Part shown: positions 27,421-36,220 of the stretch, piece after piece | Layout of the letters: each line of letters opens with the position of its first letter | Position numbering within the stretch: the stretch's first letter is position 1 | Assembly (NCBI GenBank): GCA_022799495.1 | Contig: JAAWON010000008.1 | Coordinates: forward strand, 1 to 56,181 | From: Erysipelotrichaceae bacterium | Lineage (GTDB): Bacteria; Bacillota_I; Bacilli_A; Erysipelotrichales; Erysipelotrichaceae | Direction: 5' to 3' | Length of the DNA: 56,181 bases | The notes under the pieces: generated by a model | Told to the model about the DNA's origin: nothing | What the model saw: only the letters and a program-made list of their open reading frames with translations | Databases searched by the model: none | Made by a program: the position numbers and the translations under genes

Positions 27421-28215
27421 TTATTCCTTTATAGTATATGATGCTTCATGGAGGTCGGTACTGACGATCTCATCGTCACCAAATAAGGAAAACTGAAGCA
27501 GATCATCTGTATCCGCTGTGCTTTCAACACCGCCAAGCAATTCCTCCAGCGGCATTTTAATCAAGTCCTCATCTGGCAATTCATCATCATAACTCAGTTC
27601 ATCGCTGGGTAAGAAAGCGTCATAAGGCTCCTCACTCATCAGTTCACTGACTTCCAAGCGCTCCTTTGCTTCCTCTTCAAAGGCCTCTAATTCGGTTGCC
27701 CCATACATAGGTGAGAGAATGGTTCCCAGCGGATTTTTACGTGGCGCGGTAGATATTGTTGTACGTAAGGGTGGCAAAGAATTTTGCGCACTGTGCTTGG
27801 GCTTTGGCTCATTTTGTTCATCCATGCCGAAAATCGGTGAAATTACCGGCGTAAATTCAAATTCCTTTTTGACCGGCTCACTGCGCTTCACAATCCGTTT
27901 TTCACTGCGTTGAATCGGACGCTGCTTGATTGGTTTGGGTTTTACGCCCTGATCGGCATCAATGGTGGTGAATTTCTTTTCCTGCCGGCTGCGTTGAACA
28001 GGCAGTGCTTCCACATTCATCTCAGCTTGTGGCTGTGCCTTATATTCATGCGGGGATACAGGTGCATGCTTTCCCTGTACACGCTCTTCTTCAAATGCAT
28101 ATGGTCGATTCGTTTCATGGATGGATACCTCTTCCAAGGCCCCTTCCTCCTCGATTTCTTCTTCTTCCTCAAACAGAAAGCCGACTAATTTCTTAAAAAC
28201 GCTCACGCTGTTCAT
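27421..28215 (-). CDS. Acidic disordered protein with repeated SP-x-[FY]-G motif
   Basis: Encodes 264 residues with no recognised domain. Acidic runs (for example EEEEEIEEEG at 17-26) alternate with Lys/Arg-rich, Pro-rich stretches. Two short motifs, VISPIFG (about 134-140) and ILSPMYG (about 172-178), repeat 37 residues apart. The protein is probably largely disordered and may bind a partner through these motifs. It sits between the thioredoxin gene and murC, a place where Bacillus has other genes. The start 28215 has AGAGGATGAAC. Function unknown. Confidence 0.65.
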   Translation of the reverse strand: MNSVSVFKKLVGFLFEEEEEIEEEGALEEVSIHETNRPYAFEEERVQGKHAPVSPHEYKAQPQAEMNVEALPVQRSRQEKKFTTIDADQGVKPKPIKQRPIQRSEKRIVKRSEPVKKEFEFTPVISPIFGMDEQNEPKPKHSAQNSLPPLRTTISTAPRKNPLGTILSPMYGATELEAFEEEAKERLEVSELMSEEPYDAFLPSDELSYDDELPDEDLIKMPLEELLGGVESTADTDDLLQFSLFGDDEIVSTDLHEASYTIKE

Positions 28216-28240
28216 CCTCTCTTATTTATTGTTATATTGG

Positions 28241-28576
28241 TTACTGCAACGATGCCAAAAAGGCATCAATCTCAGCCTCACTTTTACGCAGTTTGGATAC
28301 AAAGCGTCCCAATTCCTGACCTTTGCCGATCGCCACAAAACTGGGAATCCCCATGATCATCCATTCCTGCGCTAATTCTATATGTTCATCTCGATCCACA
28401 TAATAAAAGGTATACGCTTGATATTTATGCACCAAGCGTTCCATAAACGGTTCGATAAAACGGCAATCAGGACACCAGTTGGCGCTAAATACCAAAACAC
28501 TGATCGCATCCGCTTGTTTCAATGCCGCAAGATCATGATCCTTTATATCTTTCATATAATCCTTCATGCTCATCAT
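28241..28576 (-). CDS. Thioredoxin-like protein (YtpP-like)
   Basis: Encodes 111 residues with the active-site NWCPDC and the cis-proline loop GIPSF. It is a small cytoplasmic thiol-disulfide protein. It occupies the ytpP position of the Bacillus ytpP-ytxG-ccpA block. ATG 28576 follows GGAGG at 5 bases; 28573 gives a spacing of 8. The gene starts just after the preceding lipoprotein gene ends, so they are probably co-transcribed. Confidence 0.85.
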   Translation of the reverse strand: MMSMKDYMKDIKDHDLAALKQADAISVLVFSANWCPDCRFIEPFMERLVHKYQAYTFYYVDRDEHIELAQEWMIMGIPSFVAIGKGQELGRFVSKLRKSEAEIDAFLASLQ

Positions 28577-28586
28577 CGTTTCCTCC

Positions 28587-29423
28587 TTATTGGGCGTTGT
28601 CATCCTTCTCAGCATCCACGTTTTCACTTTCCAACAATTCCTGTAATGAGCCACTGGAAGGCAAATGCTGTTCTAAATAATCCAAGGCTTCCTTTTTCGT
28701 CTGTGTCAATGATTTCAAAGAGTAAGCCTTTAAAATAGCATCCTTGTCATAGCGTACCGAATAAGTTAAGGTAAACATTGCTTTGATCATAGGACTTAGT
28801 TGAACACTTGGCACAATCGTATATAGTTTTACATATGCTGCATTCAGATATACCAGATATGCATCTGCGCCCTGAATCAACTGTAAAGTAAAAGGCCATT
28901 CTATTTCATCTTCGCTACGAAAACTACCTCTATAAACGGTACGATTCCCGTCATTCTCCATCGTAATTACATCAGGTGTACTGTTATTCTGGCCTAATGC
29001 CATCCCCTCATCGCTTTGTTCTTCGCCCTCTTTATGCTCATGGCCTTCTGCCGTACCCTGTGAGCCTAAAGCATCCTGATCCTCACGCAAATCATTTTTA
29101 TCGTTTGTTTCATCCGAGGAATCTTCTTCGCCATTTTGTTGAGCATAATATTCTTTAATCACAATGGCTCCCGGATCAAAATTCATAATCAAGCGATATC
29201 CATCCTTGATCAAAACCTCGCTCAATTCACTGGAATCACGCTGCCCCATCCCCTGTGGAAGATAGTAGGCATAACGACGTTTAAAGCGATTGGTTCCACC
29301 TTGAAACTCTTGTGTCGTCAATTCATTCAATTCTTTTAATATGCGATCAGGCAAATCAGATTTGGCACCTTGGCAGCCACTTAATAAGATCATGCATAGC
29401 ATTGCCACAAACGCTTTCCTCAT
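28587..29423 (-). CDS. Predicted lipoprotein with acidic insert
   Basis: Encodes 278 residues. A signal with lipobox LLSGC (about 13-17) predicts a lipid anchor on the outer face of the membrane. A very acidic segment (about 98-140) looks disordered and splits two more regular regions. There is no recognised domain. ATG 29423 has AGGAGG upstream. It heads the thioredoxin-MurC-CcpA run, from which trmB is separated by about 195 bases. Function unknown. Confidence 0.8.
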   Translation of the reverse strand: MRKAFVAMLCMILLSGCQGAKSDLPDRILKELNELTTQEFQGGTNRFKRRYAYYLPQGMGQRDSSELSEVLIKDGYRLIMNFDPGAIVIKEYYAQQNGEEDSSDETNDKNDLREDQDALGSQGTAEGHEHKEGEEQSDEGMALGQNNSTPDVITMENDGNRTVYRGSFRSEDEIEWPFTLQLIQGADAYLVYLNAAYVKLYTIVPSVQLSPMIKAMFTLTYSVRYDKDAILKAYSLKSLTQTKKEALDYLEQHLPSSGSLQELLESENVDAEKDDNAQ

Positions 29424-29618
29424 GATTTTCCTCCTAACATTTACACTCTTTCTTATTATACCATGTAAATAGGCGGATAGAATAGTTTTTTCCGTAAAAA
29501 AAGCATCTTCCTTTACAAGAACAAGTGTAATCCTATCACAAGAATTCGTTTAACCATATTTTTACAATATCTTTAATTTAAAGTAAACACTTATCTTTCA
29601 AGTAATTTATTTACAAGC

Positions 29619-30284
29619 TCAGCGTTTCTTCTTGTCACTATTCACATATGGGTATTTGCGCCACACGGCCCGATAGATCGGCTGATGTAGCGATAAAAAA
29701 CGCTGTTCATACTCAGTGATGGCATCCTCTTCATGCGGCGTACGGCGAAAATCCACACTGATATCATGAAGATACCATCCTCCCTCCTGAAATTGCAAAA
29801 TAGAAAATTCAAATAATTGCGCATTATCCGTTTTCATCTGTATTTCGCCTCGCTCATGTACGACTCGCCGATAGGCAGCGATAAAAGCGGCGTGTGATAA
29901 GCGTTTGGTATGGGCCTTTTTTTTCGGCCATGGGTCAGAAAAGTTCAGATGCAGGACATCAATTTCTCCTTCTGCGAACCAATCACATATTTGTTGCGCA
30001 TCACCGTGAATCAAACGTACCTGCGTGCTTGCCTGCTCATCTCGCATATATTTACGGGCTGCGATCGCTGCCACATTGATATCTTTTTCCACGCCAATCC
30101 ATCCATCCTCACTGCGCTTACTCATCGTAATAAGATAATCCCCTTTACCACATCCCAGTTCTACATGTAAAGATGTGCAATTTAACAATTGTTTCCACTT
30201 TCCTTGTTCGCGTTGCGGCTCATGATGCACAACCGGTGCCTGCGCAATATACGCTTCTGCCCATGGCAGTTTTCTCATTCGCAT
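29619..30284 (-). CDS. trmB: tRNA (guanine-N7)-methyltransferase TrmB
   Basis: Encodes 221 residues. The SAM-binding motif HVELGCGKGDYLI and the TrmB signature NFSDPWPKKKAHTKRLSH are clear. It makes m7G46 in the variable loop of tRNA. ATG 30284 has AAGGAG upstream. It is the ytmQ/trmB member of the conserved Bacillus block. Confidence 0.95.
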   Translation of the reverse strand: MRMRKLPWAEAYIAQAPVVHHEPQREQGKWKQLLNCTSLHVELGCGKGDYLITMSKRSEDGWIGVEKDINVAAIAARKYMRDEQASTQVRLIHGDAQQICDWFAEGEIDVLHLNFSDPWPKKKAHTKRLSHAAFIAAYRRVVHERGEIQMKTDNAQLFEFSILQFQEGGWYLHDISVDFRRTPHEEDAITEYEQRFLSLHQPIYRAVWRKYPYVNSDKKKR

Positions 30285-30371
30285 AATGTTATCTCCTTAT
30301 TTCAACGTTACCATTTTACCATAAATCCCGCAATCTCTCACCGCTTTTCCACTATTTCGCATAGAAACACA

Positions 30372-30593
30372 CTAATGTTGCCGCATGAAGTGAATGCGCT
30401 GCTCATATTGACGCACATCATAAGCAATCGCATCATATTCATGAACGATGTGCTGTTTAGAGCACGCATAACGATATTGTTCACCAAATTGATGAAATAA
30501 GACGCTACGATAATGAATATCGTTTACATAGCGCTGGGGCTGAAACCCATACTTGTGCTGGCGCAAATAATCAATGAATGCCAGAAATTTCAT
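30372..30593 (-). CDS. Uncharacterised 73-residue protein
   Basis: Begins MKFLAFIDYLRQHKYG and is rich in Tyr, His and Arg, with no membrane segment or known motif. ATG 30593 is chosen over 30623 because AGGTGAG lies just upstream. A 9-bp perfect inverted repeat at 30625-30647 sits 32 bases before the start and may be an operator. Unrecognised; a real gene is supported by the ribosome binding site and position between trmB and pnp. Confidence 0.6.
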   Translation of the reverse strand: MKFLAFIDYLRQHKYGFQPQRYVNDIHYRSVLFHQFGEQYRYACSKQHIVHEYDAIAYDVRQYEQRIHFMRQH

Positions 30594-30624
30594 TTCACTC
30601 ACCTCATGGCAAGTATACAACACA

Positions 30625-30647
30625 TTGTGACATTCTTTATGTCACAA
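30625..30647. promoter_or_regulatory. Perfect inverted repeat upstream of the 73-residue gene
   Basis: TTGTGACAT (30625-30633), five bases, ATGTCACAA (30639-30647). The arms resemble operator half-sites, but the 11-base centre between TGTGA and TCACA differs from the CRP/FNR pattern. It also lies just past the pnp terminator. Confidence 0.4.
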
Positions 30648-30673
30648 AAAGAAAAGAGATGCGCTTGCATCTC
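30646..30673 (-). terminator. Intrinsic terminator of pnp
   Basis: GAGATGC (30656-30662) and GCATCTC (30667-30673) form a perfect 7-bp stem with a 4-base loop. On the minus strand TTTTCTTTTT follows. Confidence 0.85.
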
Positions 30674-30686
30674 CGATTAGAATGCT

Positions 30687-32882
30687 CTAAATATCCTCTT
30701 GCTTAAAGCGTGATTTACGCCGCAGCTCTTTGGCCTGATCCTTGTCCTCCTTGGACGAAGCACTCTCATCCTTTGGCAAAAGCGCCTTAGCCGATACATT
30801 GATCTTGCCATGATCATCAATTTCCACCACTTTAACTTTAATGATATCACCCAATTGGCACACATCCTCAACCTTTTCTACTCGTTCATGACGCAGTTTT
30901 GATATGTGCAACAAACCATCTGTAGAACCAAACAGATGAACAAAAGCGCCATATTTCTCAATTCTTACTACCTTGGCGTCGTAAATTTCGCCCACTTTAG
31001 CAACTTTGACAATGCCCTTGATCATATCTACAGCTTTATTGATGGATGCACGATCCATGTGGTAAACAATGACTTGACCGTCATCTTCGATGTCAATCTG
31101 CACATCATCACATTCCTCAATGATTTTATTGATCATCTTGCCATTGGGGCCGATCACCTCACGGATCTTCTCCGGATCAATCATAAAGGTGGTAAGTTTT
31201 GGCGCATATTTACCGACATCCTCACGTGGTTCACTAATGGCTTCTGCCATATTCGCCAAAATCTCTGTACGTGCTTTTTTCGCCTGAGCCAAAGCCTCTT
31301 TAAAAATTGCTTCGGTAATTCCTGTTACTTTAATATCCATTTGCAGTGCGGTAATTCCATCTTTGGTTCCCGCCACCTTAAAGTCCATATCACCGAAATG
31401 ATCCTCCATTCCTTGAATATCGGTCAAAACGGTGTAGTTTTCATTGTTTTCATCCATAATCAAACCCATAGCGATTCCTGCTACCGGTGCCTTAATCGGC
31501 ACACCGGCCGCCATCAATGACATTGTACCGGCACAAATAGAAGCCTGAGAGGAAGAACCGTTGGATTCTAACACCTCAGCAACCGTACGAATCGTATAGG
31601 GAAATTCTTCAACGCTAGGCAACACCTGCGATAAAGCTCGCTCACCCAATGCGCCATGCCCAATTTCGCGACGTCCCGGACTGCCCATACGCCCTGTTTC
31701 ACCAACTGAATATGGCGGGAAGTTATAATGATGCATAAACCGCTTTTCCTCAACATCAGTCACATCATCAATAATCTGATGATCATTCAGCGGTCCTAAG
31801 GTTGTAACACTCATAACCTGTGTCTCACCGCGCGTAAACAGCGCAGAGCCATGTGTTCTTGGCAATAAATCCACCTGTGAATTAAGCGGCCGGATTTCAT
31901 CAATCTTACGTCCGTCCGGGCGTACTTTATCCTCAATAATCAAGCGGCGAACCTCATCTGCCTCAATGCTGTGACAAATCGCTTTCACCTGCTTAATTGC
32001 CTTTTCCTTCGCCTTATCATTCTCATATTCTTTCGCCTCAAACAAAGCAACTGCGGCCTCGGTAAGCTCATCAATCTTACCGTAACGCTCCAGTTTCTTT
32101 TCGATGGAAACCGCTTGGCGAATCGCTGTTTCAAACCCAGCCTTTACCTCATTTACAATTGCTTCATCCGGTGTATACAACGTCACACTCATCTTTTCCT
32201 TGCCGACTGCTGCCGCAATTTCTTCTTGGAATGCAACCAACTGCTTGATATGCTCATGACCGAACATAATGGCGCCCAGCATCGCTTCCTCGCTGACCTC
32301 TTTTGCTCCGGCCTCTACCATATTGACGGCATACTTTGTACCAGCCACGGTTAAGTGGATGTCACTTTCGTTTTCTAACTGATCCGGCGTTGGATTGATG
32401 ACATATTCACCGTTGATGCGTCCAACAATGACACCGGCAATTGGACCGTTAAAGGGAATATCCGACACACATAATGCCAAAGAGGCGCCAAACATCGCTG
32501 CCATCTCCGCTGAACATTCTTGATCTACTGACATAACCGTATTCACTACTTGTACCTCATTACGGAAACCATCCGCAAATAATGGTCGAATCGGTCGATC
32601 AATCATGCGAGCAGTTAAGGTCGCATGTTCACTTGGCCGTCCCTCGCGGCGTAAAAATCCGCCGGGAATCTTACCAACTGAATACAATTTTTCTTCAAAA
32701 GTCACCGTCAAAGGAAAAAAGTCAATTCCTTCCTTGGCTTGTTTGCTGGCAGTTGCCGCTGATAATACCACCGTATCATTATAACGGATCAGCGCAGAAC
32801 CACCTGCTTGTTTCGCTATCTCGCCGGTTTCCACAATCAATTTACGACCGCAGAAATCTAAACTGAATGTTTGCTTGCTCAT
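30687..32882 (-). CDS. pnp: Polynucleotide phosphorylase
   Basis: Encodes 731 residues in the usual order: two RNase PH domains, a KH domain (about 555-615) and an S1 domain ([20 protein letters not shown], about 625-690). It degrades RNA phosphorolytically in the 3' to 5' direction as part of the cytoplasmic decay machinery. ATG 32882 has GAGGTG upstream. A sigma-A promoter TTGTTA-N17-TATATA lies at 32934-32906. rpsO lies upstream on the same strand, but a plus-strand gene separates them. Confidence 0.96.
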   Translation of the reverse strand: MSKQTFSLDFCGRKLIVETGEIAKQAGGSALIRYNDTVVLSAATASKQAKEGIDFFPLTVTFEEKLYSVGKIPGGFLRREGRPSEHATLTARMIDRPIRPLFADGFRNEVQVVNTVMSVDQECSAEMAAMFGASLALCVSDIPFNGPIAGVIVGRINGEYVINPTPDQLENESDIHLTVAGTKYAVNMVEAGAKEVSEEAMLGAIMFGHEHIKQLVAFQEEIAAAVGKEKMSVTLYTPDEAIVNEVKAGFETAIRQAVSIEKKLERYGKIDELTEAAVALFEAKEYENDKAKEKAIKQVKAICHSIEADEVRRLIIEDKVRPDGRKIDEIRPLNSQVDLLPRTHGSALFTRGETQVMSVTTLGPLNDHQIIDDVTDVEEKRFMHHYNFPPYSVGETGRMGSPGRREIGHGALGERALSQVLPSVEEFPYTIRTVAEVLESNGSSSQASICAGTMSLMAAGVPIKAPVAGIAMGLIMDENNENYTVLTDIQGMEDHFGDMDFKVAGTKDGITALQMDIKVTGITEAIFKEALAQAKKARTEILANMAEAISEPREDVGKYAPKLTTFMIDPEKIREVIGPNGKMINKIIEECDDVQIDIEDDGQVIVYHMDRASINKAVDMIKGIVKVAKVGEIYDAKVVRIEKYGAFVHLFGSTDGLLHISKLRHERVEKVEDVCQLGDIIKVKVVEIDDHGKINVSAKALLPKDESASSKEDKDQAKELRRKSRFKQEDI

Positions 32883-32905
32883 TGTTTCACCTCAATTTTC
32901 ATACC

Positions 32906-32934
32906 TATATAATCATATCATACTTTCTTAACAA
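32906..32934 (-). promoter_or_regulatory. Promoter of pnp
   Basis: Minus strand: TTGTTA (32934-32929), 17 bases, TATATA (32911-32906), 24 bases before the start codon. Confidence 0.6.
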
Positions 32935-33060
32935 TTAACATAAGAAATTACGATAACAACTTGTTTTCGGATAAATAAGTTCACACCCAAAGTTTCGCCA
33001 TACCATCCCTTATTCCTGATGTCATTCCCCTATCATCCACTTCATTCATCCTACATTTCT

Positions 33061-33088
33061 TTGTTTTTTCATCAAATTATGGTACAAT
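33061..33088 (+). promoter_or_regulatory. Promoter of the holin-like membrane gene
   Basis: TTGTTT (33061-33066), 16 bases, TACAAT (33083-33088) with an extended TGG before the -10. Confidence 0.65.
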
Positions 33089-33110
33089 ACCAACGATATG
33101 AGGTGATAGA

Positions 33111-33464
33111 ATGAAGAAAGGGATTATTCGTTTTGTCTTTGAATTGGTAATAGGAGCCGGTGTCATCCTATTGATGAGTTATTTATTTGAGGGCGTCTAT
33201 GTTAAGGACTTTCAGACAGCCTGTTTGGTAGCACTTGTATTATCGCTGCTGAATACCTTTGTCAAACCATTGTTGTCATTACTCGCATTCCCAATCACTA
33301 TGATGACTTTAGGGTTGTTCCATCTTGTGATTAACGGCGTGATATTACAACTGGCCATCCAAGTGCTCACCCCAGATTTTCAAATTGAATCATTTGGACT
33401 TAGCATTGTAGTGGCTCTATGTATTTCAATTTTATACAGTTTGCTTGGCATTGGTAAAGATTAG
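33111..33464 (+). CDS. Four-helix membrane protein (PF04020 phage-holin-like family)
   Basis: Encodes 117 residues with four membrane helices and the family pattern LNTFVKPLLSLLAFPITMMT in the middle. This is the widespread PF04020 (YvlD-like) family. It is labelled phage holin but is usually chromosomal and of uncertain function. ATG 33111 has GAGGTG upstream. It is flanked by pnp and rpsO on the other strand, and it shares a bidirectional terminator with rpsO. Confidence 0.82.
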   Translation: MKKGIIRFVFELVIGAGVILLMSYLFEGVYVKDFQTACLVALVLSLLNTFVKPLLSLLAFPITMMTLGLFHLVINGVILQLAIQVLTPDFQIESFGLSIVVALCISILYSLLGIGKD

Positions 33465-33524
33465 TGCATTCGTTTTACTATTTTGTGATACTGATTTATA
33501 TTAGAATAAAAGATAGTTTAACTA

Positions 33525-33554
33525 CAAAAAAAAACGCGCATTGGCGTTTTTTTT
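33525..33554. terminator. Bidirectional terminator between the holin-like gene and rpsO
   Basis: AACGC (33533-33537) and GCGTT (33544-33548) are flanked by A and T runs that give a T-tract on both strands. It can serve the plus-strand membrane gene and the minus-strand rpsO. Confidence 0.8.
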
Positions 33555-33819
33555 ATTTACGCAGTCCTAAACGTGCAATCAACTCTCTGTAACGATTCAA
33601 ATCTTTATCCTTCAAGTAAGTAAGCAGATTACGACGATGACCGATCATTTTCATCAATCCACGATGAGAATGATAATCATGTTTGTGCTCCTTCATATGC
33701 TCAGTTAAGCGATTGATCTGCTCTGTCAATACGGCGATTTGCACCTCCGGAGAACCTGTATCTCCTTCAAAACGCGCATATTCTTTCATAATAGCCTGTT
33801 TTTCTGATTTCAACAACAT
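33553..33819 (-). CDS. rpsO: 30S ribosomal protein S15
   Basis: Encodes 88 residues, full length for S15. It includes the conserved [21 protein letters not shown] stretch (split here: TGSPEVQ and INRLTEHM) and the [19 protein letters not shown] segment that binds 16S rRNA. ATG 33819 has AGGAGG upstream. The leader has a structured hairpin (33847-33897) typical of an autoregulated S15 mRNA. Confidence 0.97.
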   Translation of the reverse strand: MLLKSEKQAIMKEYARFEGDTGSPEVQIAVLTEQINRLTEHMKEHKHDYHSHRGLMKMIGHRRNLLTYLKDKDLNRYRELIARLGLRK

Positions 33820-33846
33820 GTTTTTTCCTCCTATTACTGTTTTGTC

Positions 33847-33897
33847 CTTTTATACCGCGTCATCCGTAGGAGTACACATGAAAACCCAGTATAAAAG
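33847..33897 (-). ncRNA. Structured rpsO leader (possible S15 autoregulatory element)
   Basis: On the minus strand CTTTTATAC (33897-33889) pairs with GTATAAAAG (33855-33847), enclosing 33 bases. It lies directly at the inferred transcript start and about 25 bases before the start codon. S15 represses its own translation through leader structures in several bacteria. I cannot show binding here. Confidence 0.5.
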
Positions 33898-33904
33898 CTT
33901 TTAT

Positions 33905-33933
33905 ATTCTACCATAAGCATAAGCAATGTGCAA
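33905..33933 (-). promoter_or_regulatory. Promoter of rpsO
   Basis: Minus strand: TTGCAC (33933-33928), 17 bases, TAGAAT (33910-33905), with an extended TGG. A divergent promoter for the next gene lies at 33985-33993. Confidence 0.75.
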
Positions 33934-33984
33934 GCCTTAGTTTTTTCGATCCTCCTTGCAAGCCTGTACTTCTCGGCTGGAACA

Positions 33985-33993
33985 TGCTATACT
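33985..33993 (+). promoter_or_regulatory. Extended -10 promoter of the plus-strand membrane gene
   Basis: TGCTATACT, 36 bases before the ATG at 34029; the -35 is weak. Confidence 0.5.
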
Positions 33994-34028
33994 AAACATG
34001 CGAAATTTTGAATTGGAGGTTTTCTATC

Positions 34029-34475
34029 ATGCAAATTTATAATGCTCATCTTTTAAATAATAAACGCCGTTTTTGGAAAGCTGTTGTATACGGGTTATTG
34101 GCTGCACTTGGCTGTGCATTTGTGATCAGTTATCTGATGCGTTTAACCGCAGATCAGATGAATATGATATTTACAATTTTGTATTTTATACCGGGTTATC
34201 TCATTCCCAAGGCGATTCACAAAGCCGGCGGTGGTATCGGTAAGAAATACGCTTATCTAGGTGCAATCCTGACCTTCCTGTCGCTACTTCTTTGTGACTT
34301 CTTCCTACTGGCTGGTTATCAGGTATTGTTTCAACCACAAATTTGGCCGCTTACCTTACGTATGGTATTTAATTTTCGCTTCGCTTTAAACTTAAATTCA
34401 TTATTATCACTGCTATGTATTGCGTTCAGCATTGCGATAGCTTATCGTGAAAGCGATATTACTGCGAACGCTTGA
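34029..34475 (+). CDS. Predicted membrane protein
   Basis: Encodes 148 residues with about four hydrophobic helices (residues 17-40, 46-65, 75-100 and 118-142) separated by short polar loops, one of which is glycine-rich (AGGGIGKKYAYLGA). No known family is recognised. ATG 34029 has GGAGG about 9 bases upstream; an earlier start at 34008 lacks one. A terminator follows. It is divergent from rpsO. Function unknown. Confidence 0.72.
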   Translation: MQIYNAHLLNNKRRFWKAVVYGLLAALGCAFVISYLMRLTADQMNMIFTILYFIPGYLIPKAIHKAGGGIGKKYAYLGAILTFLSLLLCDFFLLAGYQVLFQPQIWPLTLRMVFNFRFALNLNSLLSLLCIAFSIAIAYRESDITANA

Positions 34476-34506
34476 GCCAAAAATATGTAACCTATCATTC
34501 TTCATA

Positions 34507-34540
34507 ATGCATGCCTTTTTACTCAAGCGCATGCATTTTT
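34507..34540 (+). terminator. Intrinsic terminator of the membrane gene
   Basis: ATGCATGC (34507-34514) and GCATGCAT (34529-34536) form an 8-bp stem followed by a T-run. Confidence 0.75.
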
Positions 34541-34564
34541 CATAGTTTTCTGTAAACGGCACAA

Positions 34565-35101
34565 TCAAGTTGTACAGTGCTGCTTTTGCTCACGACGTAA
34601 ACGCTCCTTGGTACGGCGCGACAATTTGCGCCATCGCTCTTTTTCCTGTTGCCGATACAAATAGTCCAATACTGCTTCACTTCCCTGTTCCACCGCCAAG
34701 CGCCGGAAACATTGTTCCACAACTCCTTGTGCATTGATAATCAGCGCACAGCGTGCGCTTAGCCAATGCTCCTTCCCAAATACCACCTTCCGTTTCCATA
34801 CATCATATGCCCTGCGAACCGACCCATCACGATCACAAAGAATCATTAAATCCAGTTCTTCCTCTTTGCATATTCCATTGACATCATCACAGCCACAAAT
34901 TGCCAATACCGCAACTCCCAACTGTTGAAACTGCGCCATGCGATGAGCAAAAGCAGTCGCAAATGCACGATCACTCAATGCCCGCAAATCATGAAAAAAC
35001 ACGATACATAATCGCATCCCCTGCCAATTTGACAGTGAGATAAGATTATCTCTTTGATCAGGTAAACAAAAATGCGGAGCAATCATCCCTTTTGAAATCA
35101 T
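34565..35101 (-). CDS. Peroxiredoxin-like protein without peroxidatic cysteines
   Basis: Encodes 178 residues of the AhpC/Bcp thioredoxin fold. Aligned with the intact Bcp at 53546-54019, the peroxidatic Cys44 is Asp44 and Cys49 is Thr49 (ALSDRAFATAF against TSGCTKQACAF). The AYDVWK motif and overall layout are kept. The C-terminal 20 residues are Arg/Lys-rich. It is unlikely to reduce peroxides and may have a binding or regulatory role. ATG 35101 follows AGAGG. It lies about 70 bases downstream of the transglutaminase-like gene. Confidence 0.75.
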   Translation of the reverse strand: MISKGMIAPHFCLPDQRDNLISLSNWQGMRLCIVFFHDLRALSDRAFATAFAHRMAQFQQLGVAVLAICGCDDVNGICKEEELDLMILCDRDGSVRRAYDVWKRKVVFGKEHWLSARCALIINAQGVVEQCFRRLAVEQGSEAVLDYLYRQQEKERWRKLSRRTKERLRREQKQHCTT

Positions 35102-35168
35102 ATCGTACCTCTACTCCCTATTGTGTACTTCTTCTGTAAAGCCGCCATAACCTTTCAATTACAATAAA

Positions 35169-36074
35169 TCAATGCGAAAAAAACAACGCCGCTATTTCTT
35201 CCACCTGCCGCAATTCTGCTTCACTCAGTGAATGCATTCCTTCACTCAAAAAGAAATCCGACTCCATATACAAATAGGTAGTTGTGATTTCCCCTTGATC
35301 CGGCAGTGGATCATCCCATGTAACATCAATATGACGCCATTGACCATCCTCTCGCACATAGTTCCAGCCATGATTCATTTCTGCACTGGAAACATACAGC
35401 GCAGGAATCCCCGCATATTGTGCCAGTAGCATAAAAGCGCGACTGTATCCGCTGCACACTCCGCTGCCCTTATACAATACGCCATAGGGCTGATAAGCAA
35501 GACGATCTGCTTTCTCTTGATCTGCATCCAAAGCATAGACTGTGTGTTCAACAATATAATCATGAATGGCTCTTATCCGTTCTCGATCACTCATATCTTC
35601 ATTGATGATCTGCTTCACAATGCGCTTGGCCGCATCACAAGCTTCCTGATAGTGATCATCCAAACATTGAATTTGCAGATGTGAAGATTGATACAGCACT
35701 TGTCCTTGCGCATTTGTATAAAGCGTATCTTTTTGGTTTAAAGAAAGATCAAACGGATTCAAGTAAGCGAGTATCTGCGCTGTCTCATTTAAATCAAGTG
35801 TTTGTTCACTATGATAAATAATTTCATACTTCCCCTGATCTAAGTGATATTGAATGACCTTTGCCAATTCCATTTCATCCGTTATCGCATAAACCAATGT
35901 GTCTTTTGCATACTCATTTTGATCCGCTAGCACAAGTGCCTGCCTCCCCATATGAGCCGCATCATCCGCAATGATAATCTCCTTCTGTGCCACCGTGCGA
36001 GTGCATTCCTTATCCATACAACCGCCCAACCACCAGAGCATTGCGATCATGAAAAGTTGTCTCGATCTGCTCAT
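35169..36074 (-). CDS. Transglutaminase-like lipoprotein
   Basis: Encodes 301 residues. A short signal ends in the lipobox LGGC (Cys19). The C-terminal transglutaminase-like domain has a plausible triad: Cys207 in GVCSGYS, His235 in MNHGWNY and Asp250 in HIDVTWDDP. Such lipoproteins act outside the membrane as proteases or cross-linkers, often on cell-wall peptides. ATG 36074 has AGAGGGG about 11 bases upstream; 36098 is another in-frame start. The substrate is unknown. Confidence 0.82.
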   Translation of the reverse strand: MSRSRQLFMIAMLWWLGGCMDKECTRTVAQKEIIIADDAAHMGRQALVLADQNEYAKDTLVYAITDEMELAKVIQYHLDQGKYEIIYHSEQTLDLNETAQILAYLNPFDLSLNQKDTLYTNAQGQVLYQSSHLQIQCLDDHYQEACDAAKRIVKQIINEDMSDRERIRAIHDYIVEHTVYALDADQEKADRLAYQPYGVLYKGSGVCSGYSRAFMLLAQYAGIPALYVSSAEMNHGWNYVREDGQWRHIDVTWDDPLPDQGEITTTYLYMESDFFLSEGMHSLSEAELRQVEEIAALFFSH

Positions 36075-36220
36075 ATCCACATTCCCCTCTTTCCTCATTG
36101 CCTTTTGTTTAGCATATGCAAAAGGGGAAATCTCCTATGCGCCCACCAACTGATTTTCTGCCTGACAATCCTGTATATGTTCCATGACGCACGGTAAGCA
36201 TCCGTAAATAAACAGTATTT

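Noticed and set aside
33111-33464. Prophage holin
   Set aside because: The family is usually chromosomal and no other phage gene is present in the window.
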